Positions 8,591 to 18,243 of a DNA stretch of 64,000 nucleotides are shown here, piece by piece (the first letter of the stretch is position 1; every line of letters begins with the position of its first letter). The stretch lies in contig NZ_CP049107.1 in the NCBI RefSeq assembly GCF_011044255.1, positions 1,612,001 through 1,676,000 on the forward strand, in the 5' to 3' direction. The position numbers and the translations under genes were made by a program. A model generated the notes under the pieces. It was not told the DNA's origin. It worked only from the letters and a program-made list of their open reading frames with translations, and did not search any database. The stretch is from Rhizorhabdus phycosphaerae (GTDB taxonomy: Bacteria; Pseudomonadota; Alphaproteobacteria; Sphingomonadales; Sphingomonadaceae).

Positions 8591-9841
8591 TCAGCCGACC
8601 TCGTCCAGTTCTGCCGCGATCCGCCCTTCCGCAATCTCATCGATCAGGCGCAGCCAGCCCGGCACGCCGACGCTTTCGCGGTCGAACCGCGCCAGCGCCG
8701 TCGCGCGGGCGGCCTTGCGCATCTCGGCAAAAGCCTCGGGCTCGCGCACCGCGCGGATCATGGCCGCGCTGAGTGCGTCGACATCGAAAAAGTCGTTGAG
8801 AACACCTTCCACGCCGTTCGTGATCGCGTCACGTACCGGCGCCGTATCCGATCCCAGCACCAGGCATTCGCACGCCATCGCCTCGACCAGCGACCAGGAA
8901 AGGGCGAAGGGATAGGTGTAGTAGACATGCGCCGCGCCGACCGACAGGATATCGATCATCGTCTTGTGCTCGACGCGCCCGACGAAGTGCAGATGGCCCT
9001 CGGGAATGCCGCCCTTCACCTCCTCCAGCATCGCATGGCGCCAGTGCTTGCCATCGGCTCTTGCGCCACCATAGCCGGTTCCGTCAGCGCCGATCGCCAG
9101 GACGTGCGCCTCGGGCACCTGGCGGAAGAGTTCGGGCAGCGCACGCATGAAGATGTGGAAGCCCCGCAACCGCTCGAAGTTGCGATTGATGAAGGTGATC
9201 ACCGGCCCACCGGGGCGAAGCTCCTGTCCACCGGGCAGGCGAACGACGGCCCTGGGGTTGCCACGCGCGGCCGAAAGGTCGACGCCCTCGTGCAATACGC
9301 GATGGATCGGCCGGAAAATCTCCGGATAGGTCGAGGCCTGAAACTGGGTCGGCGAGACGATCAGGTCGGCAGTCGACATAGCCAGCAGCTGGGTCGCGTT
9401 CTTGGCGTGGGTGCGCAGCATCTGCGGGAGGTCCGGGCTCTCGAACTCCGCGTCGAAATTGATGTCGGCACCGTGCGTCCGGTAGAACAGCTCGCCGAAC
9501 AGGACGATCTTAGCATCGGGGAAAATCTCGCGCAGATAGATGGTCTCTCCCCAGCCGGGGTGACCGATGATCACATCGGGGCGAAACCCGCTTGCTGCCA
9601 GCTGCGTTGCCGCCTGCGCCGCCGCGGTCCCGCGAATCAGATCGGCCTCCGCGCGGACGGCGATCGGGAGGATGCCCTCGGTCGTCCCGCGATTGTTCGT
9701 CCAGCGGACGAGCCGCACCCCCGCACGGTCGGCCGCGCTCTTGCTGCCAAGTGCCACCACCTCGTCGCCCCGCGCCACCAGCGCGTCGGCGATCGCGGGA
9801 AACTGGCCGGGAAAATTCTGGTGGACGATCAATATGCGCAT
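8591..9841 (-). CDS. Glycosyltransferase, GT4 family (GT-B fold)
   Basis: This 416-residue protein begins MRILIVHQNFPGQFPAIADAL, the typical first strand and glycine loop of GT-B retaining glycosyltransferases. The C-terminal half has the nucleotide-sugar E-x7-E region (SWSLVEAMACECLVLGSDTAPVRD), characteristic of GT4. It should act in the cytoplasm, moving a sugar from an NDP-sugar to a growing glycan. It is the last gene of the minus-strand block that includes the 1301-residue glycosyltransferase and an M23 peptidase. Sugar specificity cannot be deduced. ATG start at 9841. Confidence 0.88.
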   Translation of the reverse strand: MRILIVHQNFPGQFPAIADALVARGDEVVALGSKSAADRAGVRLVRWTNNRGTTEGILPIAVRAEADLIRGTAAAQAATQLAASGFRPDVIIGHPGWGETIYLREIFPDAKIVLFGELFYRTHGADINFDAEFESPDLPQMLRTHAKNATQLLAMSTADLIVSPTQFQASTYPEIFRPIHRVLHEGVDLSAARGNPRAVVRLPGGQELRPGGPVITFINRNFERLRGFHIFMRALPELFRQVPEAHVLAIGADGTGYGGARADGKHWRHAMLEEVKGGIPEGHLHFVGRVEHKTMIDILSVGAAHVYYTYPFALSWSLVEAMACECLVLGSDTAPVRDAITNGVEGVLNDFFDVDALSAAMIRAVREPEAFAEMRKAARATALARFDRESVGVPGWLRLIDEIAEGRIAAELDEVG

Positions 9842-9914
9842 CGGCTTCTATCTTCTCGACAGTCGATCGGGGACGGCATGCCCCCCTTGATGCGACCGGA
9901 TAGCCGACGAACGA

Positions 9915-10901
9915 TCAGAGCGTCACGGAGAAACGCTCGGAAACGACCGGCTTGTCGCCGCGCCGAACCTCGTAACGTGCCTCGTACCGCCCTGCCTGCC
10001 AGCCGGTCGCTGGACGTTTACGGCCGGTGAAGATCAACCATTCCGCCTTGTCGCTCTCCAGCGGCTTGGCACGGTTGTCCGCCAGCACGCTGCCGTCCGG
10101 TCCGGTCACGATCAGCCGCTGCACGTCTCCGGCCTTGAGCCCCATCGCCTGGACGAAAGCGACCAGCGCAGGCGCGCTCTTGTCGGGGGCGGGCTGCTGC
10201 GCCTCGCCATGCTCGCGTGCGGAGGCGATCGTCACCGGGCCGGTCGCGAAGCCGGTCAGCAGCACCTCTCCGGGACGGTAAGCGCCCGCAAGGCCACTGT
10301 CCGCCGACCAGAGCGGGCGTCCGCCGCCGCACTGGCCGGCTGCCGCGCCATAAGCGAAGGGATCGACCACCTTGCCGTCCTTGCGGACCGTCATGTGAAG
10401 GTGCGGATATTCGGTGTTGCCCGACAACCCGACCAGGCCGATCCGCTCGCCGGCCTTGACCTGCTGGCCGGGCCGCACGGCGATGCTGTCCTTCGCCATG
10501 TGGCAATATTGCGTTTCGAGACCACCGGCATGCTCGATGACGAGGCCGTTGCCGCACATCGCCTGCGCCACCGCCTCGCTCCGGCCCGCCTCCTTTACCG
10601 AGACATCGGGCACGCCATCGCGGACGCGCAGCACCTTGCCATCGGCCGCCGCCAGCACCGCCACGCCGCGCCGCTGCTGGTCCATGCTGTGCAGCCGGAA
10701 ATCGGTGCCGTTATGCCCATCATAAGTGCGGCTGCCACAGCGAAAGTCGCTGGCGGCGGGGCCGGGATCGAGATCGGTATAATTCTGGATCGCGCAGTCT
10801 TTGCCGAGCGTACAGGCGATCGGCTTGCCGAGCTTCGGCATATCGGAGCCGGCGCCGAGCAGGACCGGAGCTGCGAGCGTCATCAGGGGCCAGGGCTTCA
10901 T
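9915..10901 (-). CDS. M23-family (LytM-like) metallopeptidase
   Basis: This 328-residue protein begins with a short hydrophobic stretch (PWPLMTLAAPVLLGAG) that probably serves as a signal sequence. The LytM/M23 zinc site is complete: YDGHNGTDF supplies the H-x3-D pair, and YPHLHMTV supplies the H-x-H pair. Such enzymes are peptidoglycan endopeptidases in the periplasm. The C-terminal ~120 residues (from about ADSGLAGAYRPGEV) are a beta-rich extension with no motif I recognise. It sits between two glycosyltransferase genes. A role in opening the wall for surface polymer assembly is possible but unproven. Confidence 0.88.
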   Translation of the reverse strand: MKPWPLMTLAAPVLLGAGSDMPKLGKPIACTLGKDCAIQNYTDLDPGPAASDFRCGSRTYDGHNGTDFRLHSMDQQRRGVAVLAAADGKVLRVRDGVPDVSVKEAGRSEAVAQAMCGNGLVIEHAGGLETQYCHMAKDSIAVRPGQQVKAGERIGLVGLSGNTEYPHLHMTVRKDGKVVDPFAYGAAAGQCGGGRPLWSADSGLAGAYRPGEVLLTGFATGPVTIASAREHGEAQQPAPDKSAPALVAFVQAMGLKAGDVQRLIVTGPDGSVLADNRAKPLESDKAEWLIFTGRKRPATGWQAGRYEARYEVRRGDKPVVSERFSVTL

Positions 10902-10990
10902 CGATCGTCCTTTCCTGCGGCGTGGGAGGCTTTTCTGCCCTGCGCAGCCTTACCCCGCATGAACGAAGGCGCAGCGCCCGGTATCCGCGT

Positions 10991-13900
10991 TCAGCGCCGA
11001 TAGGCTTCGAGCCGTGTCGCCAGCGAGACAGCTCCCTTCGCCACCACGCGATTGGACCATAGCCACGCGTGGAGCGCCGTCGCCCGTGCCGCGGCGTCCG
11101 CGCGATCATCGACTATGGCGCACAGCGCGTCGTACCAGCCATCGTCGCCGACGAGGACCAGATGGCGGGCCAGCGCGGCATCGGCGCGATAGGCGGGGCT
11201 ATCGGACACCAGCGGTAACAGGCCGAGCGCGGCATAATCGAGCGCCTTGATGTCGGACTTGCAGCGGTTGAAGGCACTGTCGACCAGTGGCGCCAGCCCC
11301 AGATCGAATGGCCCCTGTTCGCGCAGCCAGCGAACGAAGCGCGGATAGCTGACCGCCTCGGCCGGGGGCGACAGGCGGTGGAGCCAGGGTGCCGGTTCGA
11401 CGTCTGGCGCGACGCCGATCAGCGTGACGTCGAACGCATCCCCGCGCTCGGCGAAAAGCCGGTCGAGCGCCGGTCTGACGAGCGCGAAGTCGGCGCCATG
11501 GGTGTGGGTGCCCATATAGAGCATCCGCACCTTCGGCCCCGCGAAGGGCGCTGGGCGCGGCTTGCGCCAGTCGCGCCACAGACGCGGGTCGATCGCATTG
11601 GGCACGATCACCGAGCGCGGCGCCAGCGGAGCATAGGCCTCGGCGAGTTCGGCGGCCGAGAACCATGTCTCCGCCGCCGCCGCCACGAGCCGGTCGAGCG
11701 CCGCGTTGAACGGGCGATAGAGGTCATGCTCCGGATGGTCGGGGCCGATCAGGCGAAAGGCATCATCGACGTCCACGACCAGCGCCGCCTCCATCCTGCC
11801 CAGATGCCGGACCAGCGCATCGACCGCCTCGACCGTCGGCAGCGCGGTGCGCTGGACGATGCAGACGTGGCAGTCGGGTACGGGCTCGTCCGGCGAACCC
11901 AGCGTCAGGCGGAGTCGCCCGGCAACGGTCTCGTCGGTCAACGGAGCGACCAAGCGGATGAAGGCCGAGCTTTGCGGGCCGATCGAGCTGTGGCGGGCGA
12001 TAATATGGACCGCCAGCCGGTCGTCCTTTGGCTGCGGCTCCACCTCGGAGGGCGATGGCAGGCCGAGAATGGCGAAAGCATCGGCAATGAAGGTCCGCGC
12101 CCGGGCGTCGAAGCTATGACGTGCATGAACCTCGGCGGCCGCTGCCGCCAGCGCCACCTCGTCGCGCGGCGTCGACAGTATCTCGTCGATGGCAGCACGG
12201 CACTCGCCCGCGCTGCCGATCTGGCGCACCGAATCCCCGAACACCGACGCCATCGACGGCACCGCGTCGGATACCGCCCTGCCCCCCGCACCGACGACAT
12301 CGAACAACCGGTTGGACAGCAGGCCGAAAGCGCGCATCGACTCCCAATGGTCGTTGAGGACGACGCCCGCCCCGGCATAGAGCCGGCCCAGCTCGCGATT
12401 GTCGACATTGGCGGCGCGGACGAGATCGTCGGGCACCCGGCCCGACCAGCCATCTCCATAGATCGCTGGTGGATGCCCCGCCTCAATCGCCCAGTTGACG
12501 ATCGGGCGATCGACCCCTCGCGAATTGCCGACGAACAGCACATCGGGCGACTCGGGCCGCTCCTTCAGCGGATGAAAGCGCTCCGGATCGGTCGCCTGCA
12601 GCATCGGAACGACCGGCGGCCGGACGATCGGGGCCAGCAGCGCCGCAGTCGAGGCCGAGGCGGCATAGACCCGGCTGTAGCGGTCATATTCGTCGAAGCC
12701 GACCTGATCGGGATGGCTGATGTTCCACAGGAACGCCATCTGGCCGGGGCGCGGTTCATAGGGGATCAGACCGCGCAGCACGATCACCAGATCCTCGCTG
12801 GCGATCGAATGGCCGTGCCACTGGCCACGGAAATCGATCCGCACGCTATGACCCAGGCGCTCGATCGCGGCGGCAAGGCTCTCGGCAAAGTGATAGTCGC
12901 CCCAGGCGGCCTTTTCCTCCTCGGGCGCCGCGATCTTGATCGCGACGTTCAGGCGCAGCGCCGCCGCCAGTTCATACGCGTCGGCGCCGGTCGGCAGGCC
13001 GAGCCGGTTCTTCGTCCGTACCAATGCCTGGAACGCAGCGGGCTGGCTGACCGTGATCCGGCCCGTATCGCCGCGCGCATCATGATATTCGCAGCCTACG
13101 AAGGGCGCATAGCTGACGCTGCGGCCCCTGGCGTAGCGCAGGATCAGGTCCCAATCGACCATCCGGCGGAGGTTGGTGTCGAACGCGCCATGGCTGTCCA
13201 CCAGCGCGCGGCGGTGGCAGAAGGCGTTGAGGTCGACATAATTTTCCGCGAGGCAGGCGTCCCAGTCGAAATCGTCGCCGCGATAGCCGGTCAGCTGGTT
13301 GAGCTCGTCGCGCAGGGCGATGCCCGAATAGGCGGTGTCGAGCCCCTCCGCCGTCATGAACAGCGTCATCACGTCGAGGAACCAGCTCTTCCAGCTATTG
13401 TCGCTGTCGAGATAGGCAATGATCTCGCCCTTGGCCTCGGCCAGGCCCAGATTGCGCGCGGCGCTGACCCCGCCATGGGTGCCCCGGATCAGCCGGACGC
13501 GCGGGTCGCTGGTGAACGCCGCCGCAATCTCGGCGGTACCGTCGGTCGAACCGTCGTCGACCACGAGAAGTTCGAAATGGCCATGGCTCTGTGCCAGCAC
13601 CGAGCGGATCGCCGCCGCAATACGGTCCGCCCGATTCCAGGCGGGCATGACCACGCTGACCAGCGTCGCATTGGCCCGCTCGCGGACGTCGCGGGGCAAA
13701 TCTGCGACCGAGCGGAGAAAGGCCTCCTCGCGGACGATATCGAAATGGCGGTAGAAGCGGCGCGGGCGTTCGTCGCTGGTCTCGTAGCTCGGCCGGCTGA
13801 CCGGGATCGCCACCCGCCCCTCCGCCGCCCCCGTCTCGAGGAAGTGGCGCAACGGATCGCCCTGCACGTCGGGATAGCTTCGCCGGTAGAACTGGCCGTC

Positions 13901-14896
13901 GAACAATGGCCCGGTCGAGCGGCCCTCGGCGGCGCCGTAATGGATATAATGGTGGAGCGGCAGCATGCCGGCCGCGTGCACATCGGCATGGATGCTGTTG
14001 TACCAGCTCGACGAGAAATAGAGATTGGGATCGAGCGCATCGTCCTCTCGACCATGGCGGATATAGTCGACCAATGGATTGTGCCGGGCGATCAGCGCCG
14101 ACAGCGCCTCGTCCACCGGACCGGTAGCGAGACCGGCCGCGTCGACCAAGGTCTGGATCACGGGCTCGTGCGAAGGCGAACCCGGCGCCTGCACGATCTC
14201 GATCGCGCCATCCTCGACGAGGCCGATGCGGCCGACCAGCCCGATCGGGGCGAGGCCGAACAGCCGCTCGACCGCATGGCCCAGCGCCCCATCGCGATCC
14301 TGATTGGGCGAGGCGTCGCGAAAGTCGGCGAGCGCCGCGACCTTTTCCAGCAGCGACAGGCGCGCCCAGAAGAAGGTGCCGGCGAAGAAACCCCAGTCGG
14401 CGGGCGGATAGGCCGGCGCGGTCAGGCGTGGGGCGAGGTCGGACAGCAGCTCCGCATTGCGAAACATATGGCTGGCGACCGACTTGTAGAGCCGGCGCGG
14501 TCCCAGCAGCGACAGCCCCGGATCGGCGGCGAAAGCCTCGCAAATCCGCCCGACCAGATCGCGTCCGGCGATCATCCCGTCATAGGCGAGCTGGCGCCAT
14601 TCGGGCGCATAGCCCGATCCGCCCTTCTTGCTGTGCAACTTGCCGATCAGCTCATAGCCTTCGGCGCGGAGCAGCGGCAGCACCTCGAACAGCGGCCCGA
14701 TGTCCCAGCCGCGATTGGCGACCTGGACGATACGGGCGGGTCGGGAGAGCCGCTCCAGCGCAGCCCGCACCTCTTCGGTCAGGGCGGCGCTGTGCGTCAC
14801 GAACAGGTCGACGTCGTCCGCCAGCGGCGAGACGCGGTCGATCAACTCGAGCGAGACATCCGGATAGAAGAGATGGAGGACGATCGCGCTCTTCAT
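10991..14896 (-). CDS. Giant multi-domain glycosyltransferase (RgpF-like / GT2 / two GT-B-like modules)
   Basis: At 1301 residues this is the largest protein in the window. Residues about 1-260 resemble rhamnan-synthesis protein F (SAIVLHLFYPDVSLELID, VANRGWDIGPLF, GKLHSKKG). Residues about 270-370 carry two copies of a short module ending in HYIHYGAAEGR and HFLETGAAEGR. Residues about 410-520 are a GT2 domain (VSVVMPAWNRADRIAAAI, VVDDGSTDGT). Residues about 690-930 and 960-1300 look like two glycogen-phosphorylase-fold transferase modules (LFVGNSRGVDRP; VVDVDDAF, VIVPNAIDPRLW). It may therefore build several linkages of one repeat unit. Its ATG overlaps the stop of the upstream sulfotransferase by four bases, so the two are coupled. 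Confidence 0.85.
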   Translation of the reverse strand: MKSAIVLHLFYPDVSLELIDRVSPLADDVDLFVTHSAALTEEVRAALERLSRPARIVQVANRGWDIGPLFEVLPLLRAEGYELIGKLHSKKGGSGYAPEWRQLAYDGMIAGRDLVGRICEAFAADPGLSLLGPRRLYKSVASHMFRNAELLSDLAPRLTAPAYPPADWGFFAGTFFWARLSLLEKVAALADFRDASPNQDRDGALGHAVERLFGLAPIGLVGRIGLVEDGAIEIVQAPGSPSHEPVIQTLVDAAGLATGPVDEALSALIARHNPLVDYIRHGREDDALDPNLYFSSSWYNSIHADVHAAGMLPLHHYIHYGAAEGRSTGPLFDGQFYRRSYPDVQGDPLRHFLETGAAEGRVAIPVSRPSYETSDERPRRFYRHFDIVREEAFLRSVADLPRDVRERANATLVSVVMPAWNRADRIAAAIRSVLAQSHGHFELLVVDDGSTDGTAEIAAAFTSDPRVRLIRGTHGGVSAARNLGLAEAKGEIIAYLDSDNSWKSWFLDVMTLFMTAEGLDTAYSGIALRDELNQLTGYRGDDFDWDACLAENYVDLNAFCHRRALVDSHGAFDTNLRRMVDWDLILRYARGRSVSYAPFVGCEYHDARGDTGRITVSQPAAFQALVRTKNRLGLPTGADAYELAAALRLNVAIKIAAPEEEKAAWGDYHFAESLAAAIERLGHSVRIDFRGQWHGHSIASEDLVIVLRGLIPYEPRPGQMAFLWNISHPDQVGFDEYDRYSRVYAASASTAALLAPIVRPPVVPMLQATDPERFHPLKERPESPDVLFVGNSRGVDRPIVNWAIEAGHPPAIYGDGWSGRVPDDLVRAANVDNRELGRLYAGAGVVLNDHWESMRAFGLLSNRLFDVVGAGGRAVSDAVPSMASVFGDSVRQIGSAGECRAAIDEILSTPRDEVALAAAAAEVHARHSFDARARTFIADAFAILGLPSPSEVEPQPKDDRLAVHIIARHSSIGPQSSAFIRLVAPLTDETVAGRLRLTLGSPDEPVPDCHVCIVQRTALPTVEAVDALVRHLGRMEAALVVDVDDAFRLIGPDHPEHDLYRPFNAALDRLVAAAAETWFSAAELAEAYAPLAPRSVIVPNAIDPRLWRDWRKPRPAPFAGPKVRMLYMGTHTHGADFALVRPALDRLFAERGDAFDVTLIGVAPDVEPAPWLHRLSPPAEAVSYPRFVRWLREQGPFDLGLAPLVDSAFNRCKSDIKALDYAALGLLPLVSDSPAYRADAALARHLVLVGDDGWYDALCAIVDDRADAAARATALHAWLWSNRVVAKGAVSLATRLEAYRR

Positions 14897-16089
14897 GCCG
14901 GGATTCCCGCCGCTGCCAGCCGCCGGGCCATCTGCCGGGCGTAAAACGCCGTGTCGAACAGCGGGTTGGGCTTGTGCCCCTGTGGCGCGCCGGTGCGCAG
15001 ATAATGCTCGACCGGATCGAGCCCGGCCTCGCCCGCATCGGCATAGGTGGCGAGATACCAGTCCTCGTCGAAAAGCCCACTCTCACGGATGAGAGCCACG
15101 GCATCGGCGAGCGCAGGATCGGGTGCGGGCAGCGACGGGCGGGGCACGACCGGCGCGGGTGCGATCGCCACGGCTTCGGGCTCGGCCGAGCCACCGGCGC
15201 GGCGATGGCGCAGTTCGTCATGGATGATGTCGTCGACCAGCCAGGGCACGGCATCGAGCTGCGCATAGGCGTCGTCGAGCCGGGCGCGCGCCGCTTCACC
15301 GTCCTCATCTACCAGCGCGGCAAGACCGTCGCGCGCCGCCATGACGATGGGGCCGAGAGGCGCCGCGAGCTGGTCCTCACCACCGACATGGTGCCGCAGC
15401 GTCGGATCGAGGAAAGCGTCGATCGCCACCGCTTCCTCCCCCTCGGGCATGTCGGCGCCCGTCAGCGGCAGCAGCCGAGAGGCGGTCGTGCGCCAGTCCG
15501 CGAGCATCGAATCATAATCGACGACCGCGCGCATCAGCCCGCGCGTCGCCCTTTCCGCCTCGATCATGTGCCGCAGCCAGAGCAGCTGGGCGAAGGCCGG
15601 GGTGGTGCCGTCGCGGCGGGCGACCGAGCGTGCGACCGCCGCCGGATCGCGCAGCATCAGAACCGCCCGGCTGGCAACCCCATGCTCGGCGAGCGTCTCG
15701 ACGACGGTCGGCACGAAGCGGCACTGGCGCGGATCCTTTACCGCCATCATGGGGGCATCGCCGAACGCCGCGACCATCGCCTCCCACAGCCGGTCCTTGC
15801 GTGAGCGGAGCGCCGAGGCGTCGAGCCGCGACAGGTCGAGCGGACGGACATCGAACCAGCTCGATCGCGCGACGCGCAGCAGCTGATCGTCCGCCTTCAC
15901 GACAGCCGCGGACTCCCAATAGCCGCGCGCATTGTCTTCATGCGCCTCGATCGCGTCGGTGGGCAGCGCGGCGCCGAGATGACCGATCAGGCGCGTCAGG
16001 GCCGAGGTGCCGCTGCGGTGCATGCCCAAGATCAATATGGCTATGCGTGGCTGGCGGATGTCGGCGCCCAATCTCGTCTCCCTGATCAT
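14893..16089 (-). CDS. Sulfotransferase-family protein with C-terminal YPDV-like module
   Basis: This 398-residue protein has an N-terminal PAPS loop (ILILGMHRSGTSALTRLIG, about residues 17-35), a RDPAAVARS 3'-phosphate motif and an otherwise typical large sulfotransferase fold. The last ~65 residues (FDEDWYLATYADAGEAGL, then HYLRTGAPQGHKPNPLFD) are a separate module, also found in the downstream 1301-residue glycosyltransferase and in the divergent methyltransferase. It overlaps the glycosyltransferase gene by four bases (ATGA). It probably sulfates the glycan made by that enzyme. The first gene of the unit faces the methyltransferase across a 99-bp gap that should hold both promoters. Confidence 0.85.
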   Translation of the reverse strand: MIRETRLGADIRQPRIAILILGMHRSGTSALTRLIGHLGAALPTDAIEAHEDNARGYWESAAVVKADDQLLRVARSSWFDVRPLDLSRLDASALRSRKDRLWEAMVAAFGDAPMMAVKDPRQCRFVPTVVETLAEHGVASRAVLMLRDPAAVARSVARRDGTTPAFAQLLWLRHMIEAERATRGLMRAVVDYDSMLADWRTTASRLLPLTGADMPEGEEAVAIDAFLDPTLRHHVGGEDQLAAPLGPIVMAARDGLAALVDEDGEAARARLDDAYAQLDAVPWLVDDIIHDELRHRRAGGSAEPEAVAIAPAPVVPRPSLPAPDPALADAVALIRESGLFDEDWYLATYADAGEAGLDPVEHYLRTGAPQGHKPNPLFDTAFYARQMARRLAAAGIPA

Positions 16090-16188
16090 CGGTCGGAACG
16101 ACTAGCCGCTGGCGCCGCGAAAGGACAGAGGCCGCGCGCGAACCGTTCGGCACTGGCCCTCGTCCGTCGATGGCGATAGGCAGGCGCG

Positions 16189-17157
16189 ATGCAGGATCCC
16201 ACGCGGTTCGAACCGGCCACCGACGAGAATTTCGTCGAAGACCTCTATCTGGCGGCCAACCCCGACGTCGCGCGCCATGTCGCGGCCGGCGGCAATGCCT
16301 GGAAGCATTTCGAGCGGCATGGCCGACGCGAGGGACGCAGGCAGCTGACCCGTGCCGCCGCCGGCCTCCCGGGAACGCGGGCCGAGGCGAAATATGCGCG
16401 CTTCGCACCGATCCTCGATGCGTCGCGCGGCGCGGGCGGCGATTTCCGCTTCGTCGGCGCCACCGACAGTTTCCCCGTCGCCTATGGCGGGGCGAGCCAC
16501 GATCTCGGCGACTATGACGACGAGTCCGCCAATCCCGGGCTCGGCCTCTTCGTCGAAGCGGTACGTGCCGACCCGCAGGGTCTTTACCTCGACGTCGGTT
16601 GTGGCCGGCGCACGCGGACCTTCGACAATTGCCTCTATCTGGAAGTCTATCCCTCGCGCAGCGCCGACATCGTTATGGAGCCGGCCTGCCGCTACCCGAT
16701 CGCCGACGCATCGCTCGACGGGATCGGCTGCTTCGCGGTGATGGAGCATATGGACTCGCCCTGGGAAGCTGCCGCCGAATTTCGGCGCATGCTCAAGCCG
16801 GGCGGACGGGTGTTCATCGACTACCCCTTCCTCGTGCCGGTTCATGGCTATCCGTTGCACTATTTCAACGCGACGCGCGAAGGACTGGCCCGGTTGTTCG
16901 ACACCGGGTTCGAGCGGCTGCACTTGGCGACCGAAAGCAACCAGACACCCGATCACGCGCTCAATTGGCAGCTGAGCGGGCTGCTCGAAGCGCTGGAGGA
17001 TAAGGCTGTGTGCGAAGAGATCCGCGCAATGAGTGTCGGCGCCCTGCTCGACCAGCCACCGGGCGGCCCTTTCTGGAATAGGGTTCTTGCCGCGCTGCCG
17101 GACCGGGCGAAAGCCACATACGCGGCGGGCAACACATTGGTCGCCCGCAAGCTCTGA
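16189..17157 (+). CDS. SAM-dependent class I methyltransferase with N-terminal YPDV-like module
   Basis: This 322-residue protein has a SAM-binding motif I (LYLDVGCGRRTRT), the acidic post-I strand, and motif LKPGGRVFIDYPFLVPVHG typical of Methyltransf_11 enzymes. Residues about 9-48 (VEDLYLAANPDVARHVAAGG, then EGRRQL) form the same small module that ends the neighbouring sulfotransferase and sits inside the 1301-residue glycosyltransferase. The shared module suggests that the three enzymes meet on one substrate or scaffold. It is the only plus-strand gene in the glycan block. Its stop lies three bases from the end of the convergent GSCFA gene. Confidence 0.83.
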   Translation: MQDPTRFEPATDENFVEDLYLAANPDVARHVAAGGNAWKHFERHGRREGRRQLTRAAAGLPGTRAEAKYARFAPILDASRGAGGDFRFVGATDSFPVAYGGASHDLGDYDDESANPGLGLFVEAVRADPQGLYLDVGCGRRTRTFDNCLYLEVYPSRSADIVMEPACRYPIADASLDGIGCFAVMEHMDSPWEAAAEFRRMLKPGGRVFIDYPFLVPVHGYPLHYFNATREGLARLFDTGFERLHLATESNQTPDHALNWQLSGLLEALEDKAVCEEIRAMSVGALLDQPPGGPFWNRVLAALPDRAKATYAAGNTLVARKL

Positions 17158-17160
17158 GGC

Positions 17161-18243
17161 TCAGTCTCCTCCGTCGTCGAGCAGCGCCTCGTCGCACATC
17201 AACCGGACCCAGTCGCGCGCGGCGCTCAGAGTCTCATCCTCTTCGCGGCGCTCTGCCGGCGATGGCACAGCTGGCCCGGCTTCGATCCCGGCCGCATGAC
17301 GCAGGAACACCGACATGACCTGCGCCACCCCTTCCTCGGTCACGTTGCGCATGTCCTCGGCGAAATAGCGCGCACCGGCAGGAGCCCCCATGATGATCTC
17401 ATAGGAGGGGAAATAATGGACCTCGGGCAGGTCTTCGCAGACCTCCTGTGCCGCCGCACGCAGCGCCGACTTGGAATAGGTCGTCGCGCTCAGCACATGA
17501 TTGCCGCTCGCCGTCGCAACCAGGGGTACGGGCGACACTGTCAGGATGATCCGCGCGGCCGGGTTCACCGCCCGCAGCGCCACGACGAAGGCGGTGAGGT
17601 CGGCGACGATCTCCGACACTCGAAAATTACGAAAGCGATGCGCGGCCGGATCGAAATGCCCTCCGGCAACGCCCGGGCAAACCGGATAGACAGCCCCGTC
17701 CTCGACCGCCTCCCAGGCTTCGGTCAGCCCCAGCGTGAACACGAAGACGTCGAGCGTCTCGAACATCTCGCGCACGCGGGCGAAGTGCCAGGCGCGGTCG
17801 GCGCGCAGCTCGGCCTCGCTCGCAAAGCCATCGGGCTCGACGCTGGGCCGAAAGGGATCGATGACCCGTCCCGCTCCGCCCGGCGCGTCCCACAGATCGA
17901 CCGATGGCACGAACCGGCCATAAGCACGCTCGATCAGTTGCAGCAGCTGGCGCGCCGTGTAGATGTTGCCGTAGCGCGCGCTGTACAGGCCATAGCCATG
18001 GCGCTCCGCCACGGCGGCGGGGATGATCGGATGCGCCGTCTCGCTGACGAGATAGCCGAAGCCGCTGCGCTTCAGGTAGCGCGCGATATTCTGTGCGAAA
18101 CAGCTGCCGGCGGTCGCGACCTTGTCCGCCGGTTCGAGGCGCAGGAACGGCCCCGCGACCGGATCGATCGCCGGCCCCCGCCCCACGACCGCGCGGCGCC
18201 AATAGGCCTCTGCGGGCAGTCCACGATAGGGATGGTCGCTCAC
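17161..18243 (-). CDS. GSCFA-domain protein
   Basis: The name-giving motif is present (TAGSCFAQNIARYLKRSGF, about residues 37-55), followed by conserved GLTEAWE and ITVSPVPL segments. GSCFA proteins are related to SGNH hydrolases and are often found with polysaccharide genes; their chemistry is not settled. A longer open frame extends upstream, but the chosen start is GTG at 18243. It overlaps the stop of the preceding gene by four bases (GTGA), which gives 360 residues and mirrors the coupling of the next gene pair. Together with the upstream SGNH-like and amide-ligase genes it forms a tight three-gene unit. Confidence 0.83.
   Translation of the reverse strand: MSDHPYRGLPAEAYWRRAVVGRGPAIDPVAGPFLRLEPADKVATAGSCFAQNIARYLKRSGFGYLVSETAHPIIPAAVAERHGYGLYSARYGNIYTARQLLQLIERAYGRFVPSVDLWDAPGGAGRVIDPFRPSVEPDGFASEAELRADRAWHFARVREMFETLDVFVFTLGLTEAWEAVEDGAVYPVCPGVAGGHFDPAAHRFRNFRVSEIVADLTAFVVALRAVNPAARIILTVSPVPLVATASGNHVLSATTYSKSALRAAAQEVCEDLPEVHYFPSYEIIMGAPAGARYFAEDMRNVTEEGVAQVMSVFLRHAAGIEAGPAVPSPAERREEDETLSAARDWVRLMCDEALLDDGGD

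Noticed and set aside
11378-14944. A plus-strand open frame of nearly 1190 codons opposite the giant glycosyltransferase
   Set aside because: It is the high-GC antisense shadow of the minus-strand gene; the composition is rich in Arg, Asp and Gly with no domain, and the minus strand has clear RgpF and GT2 motifs.
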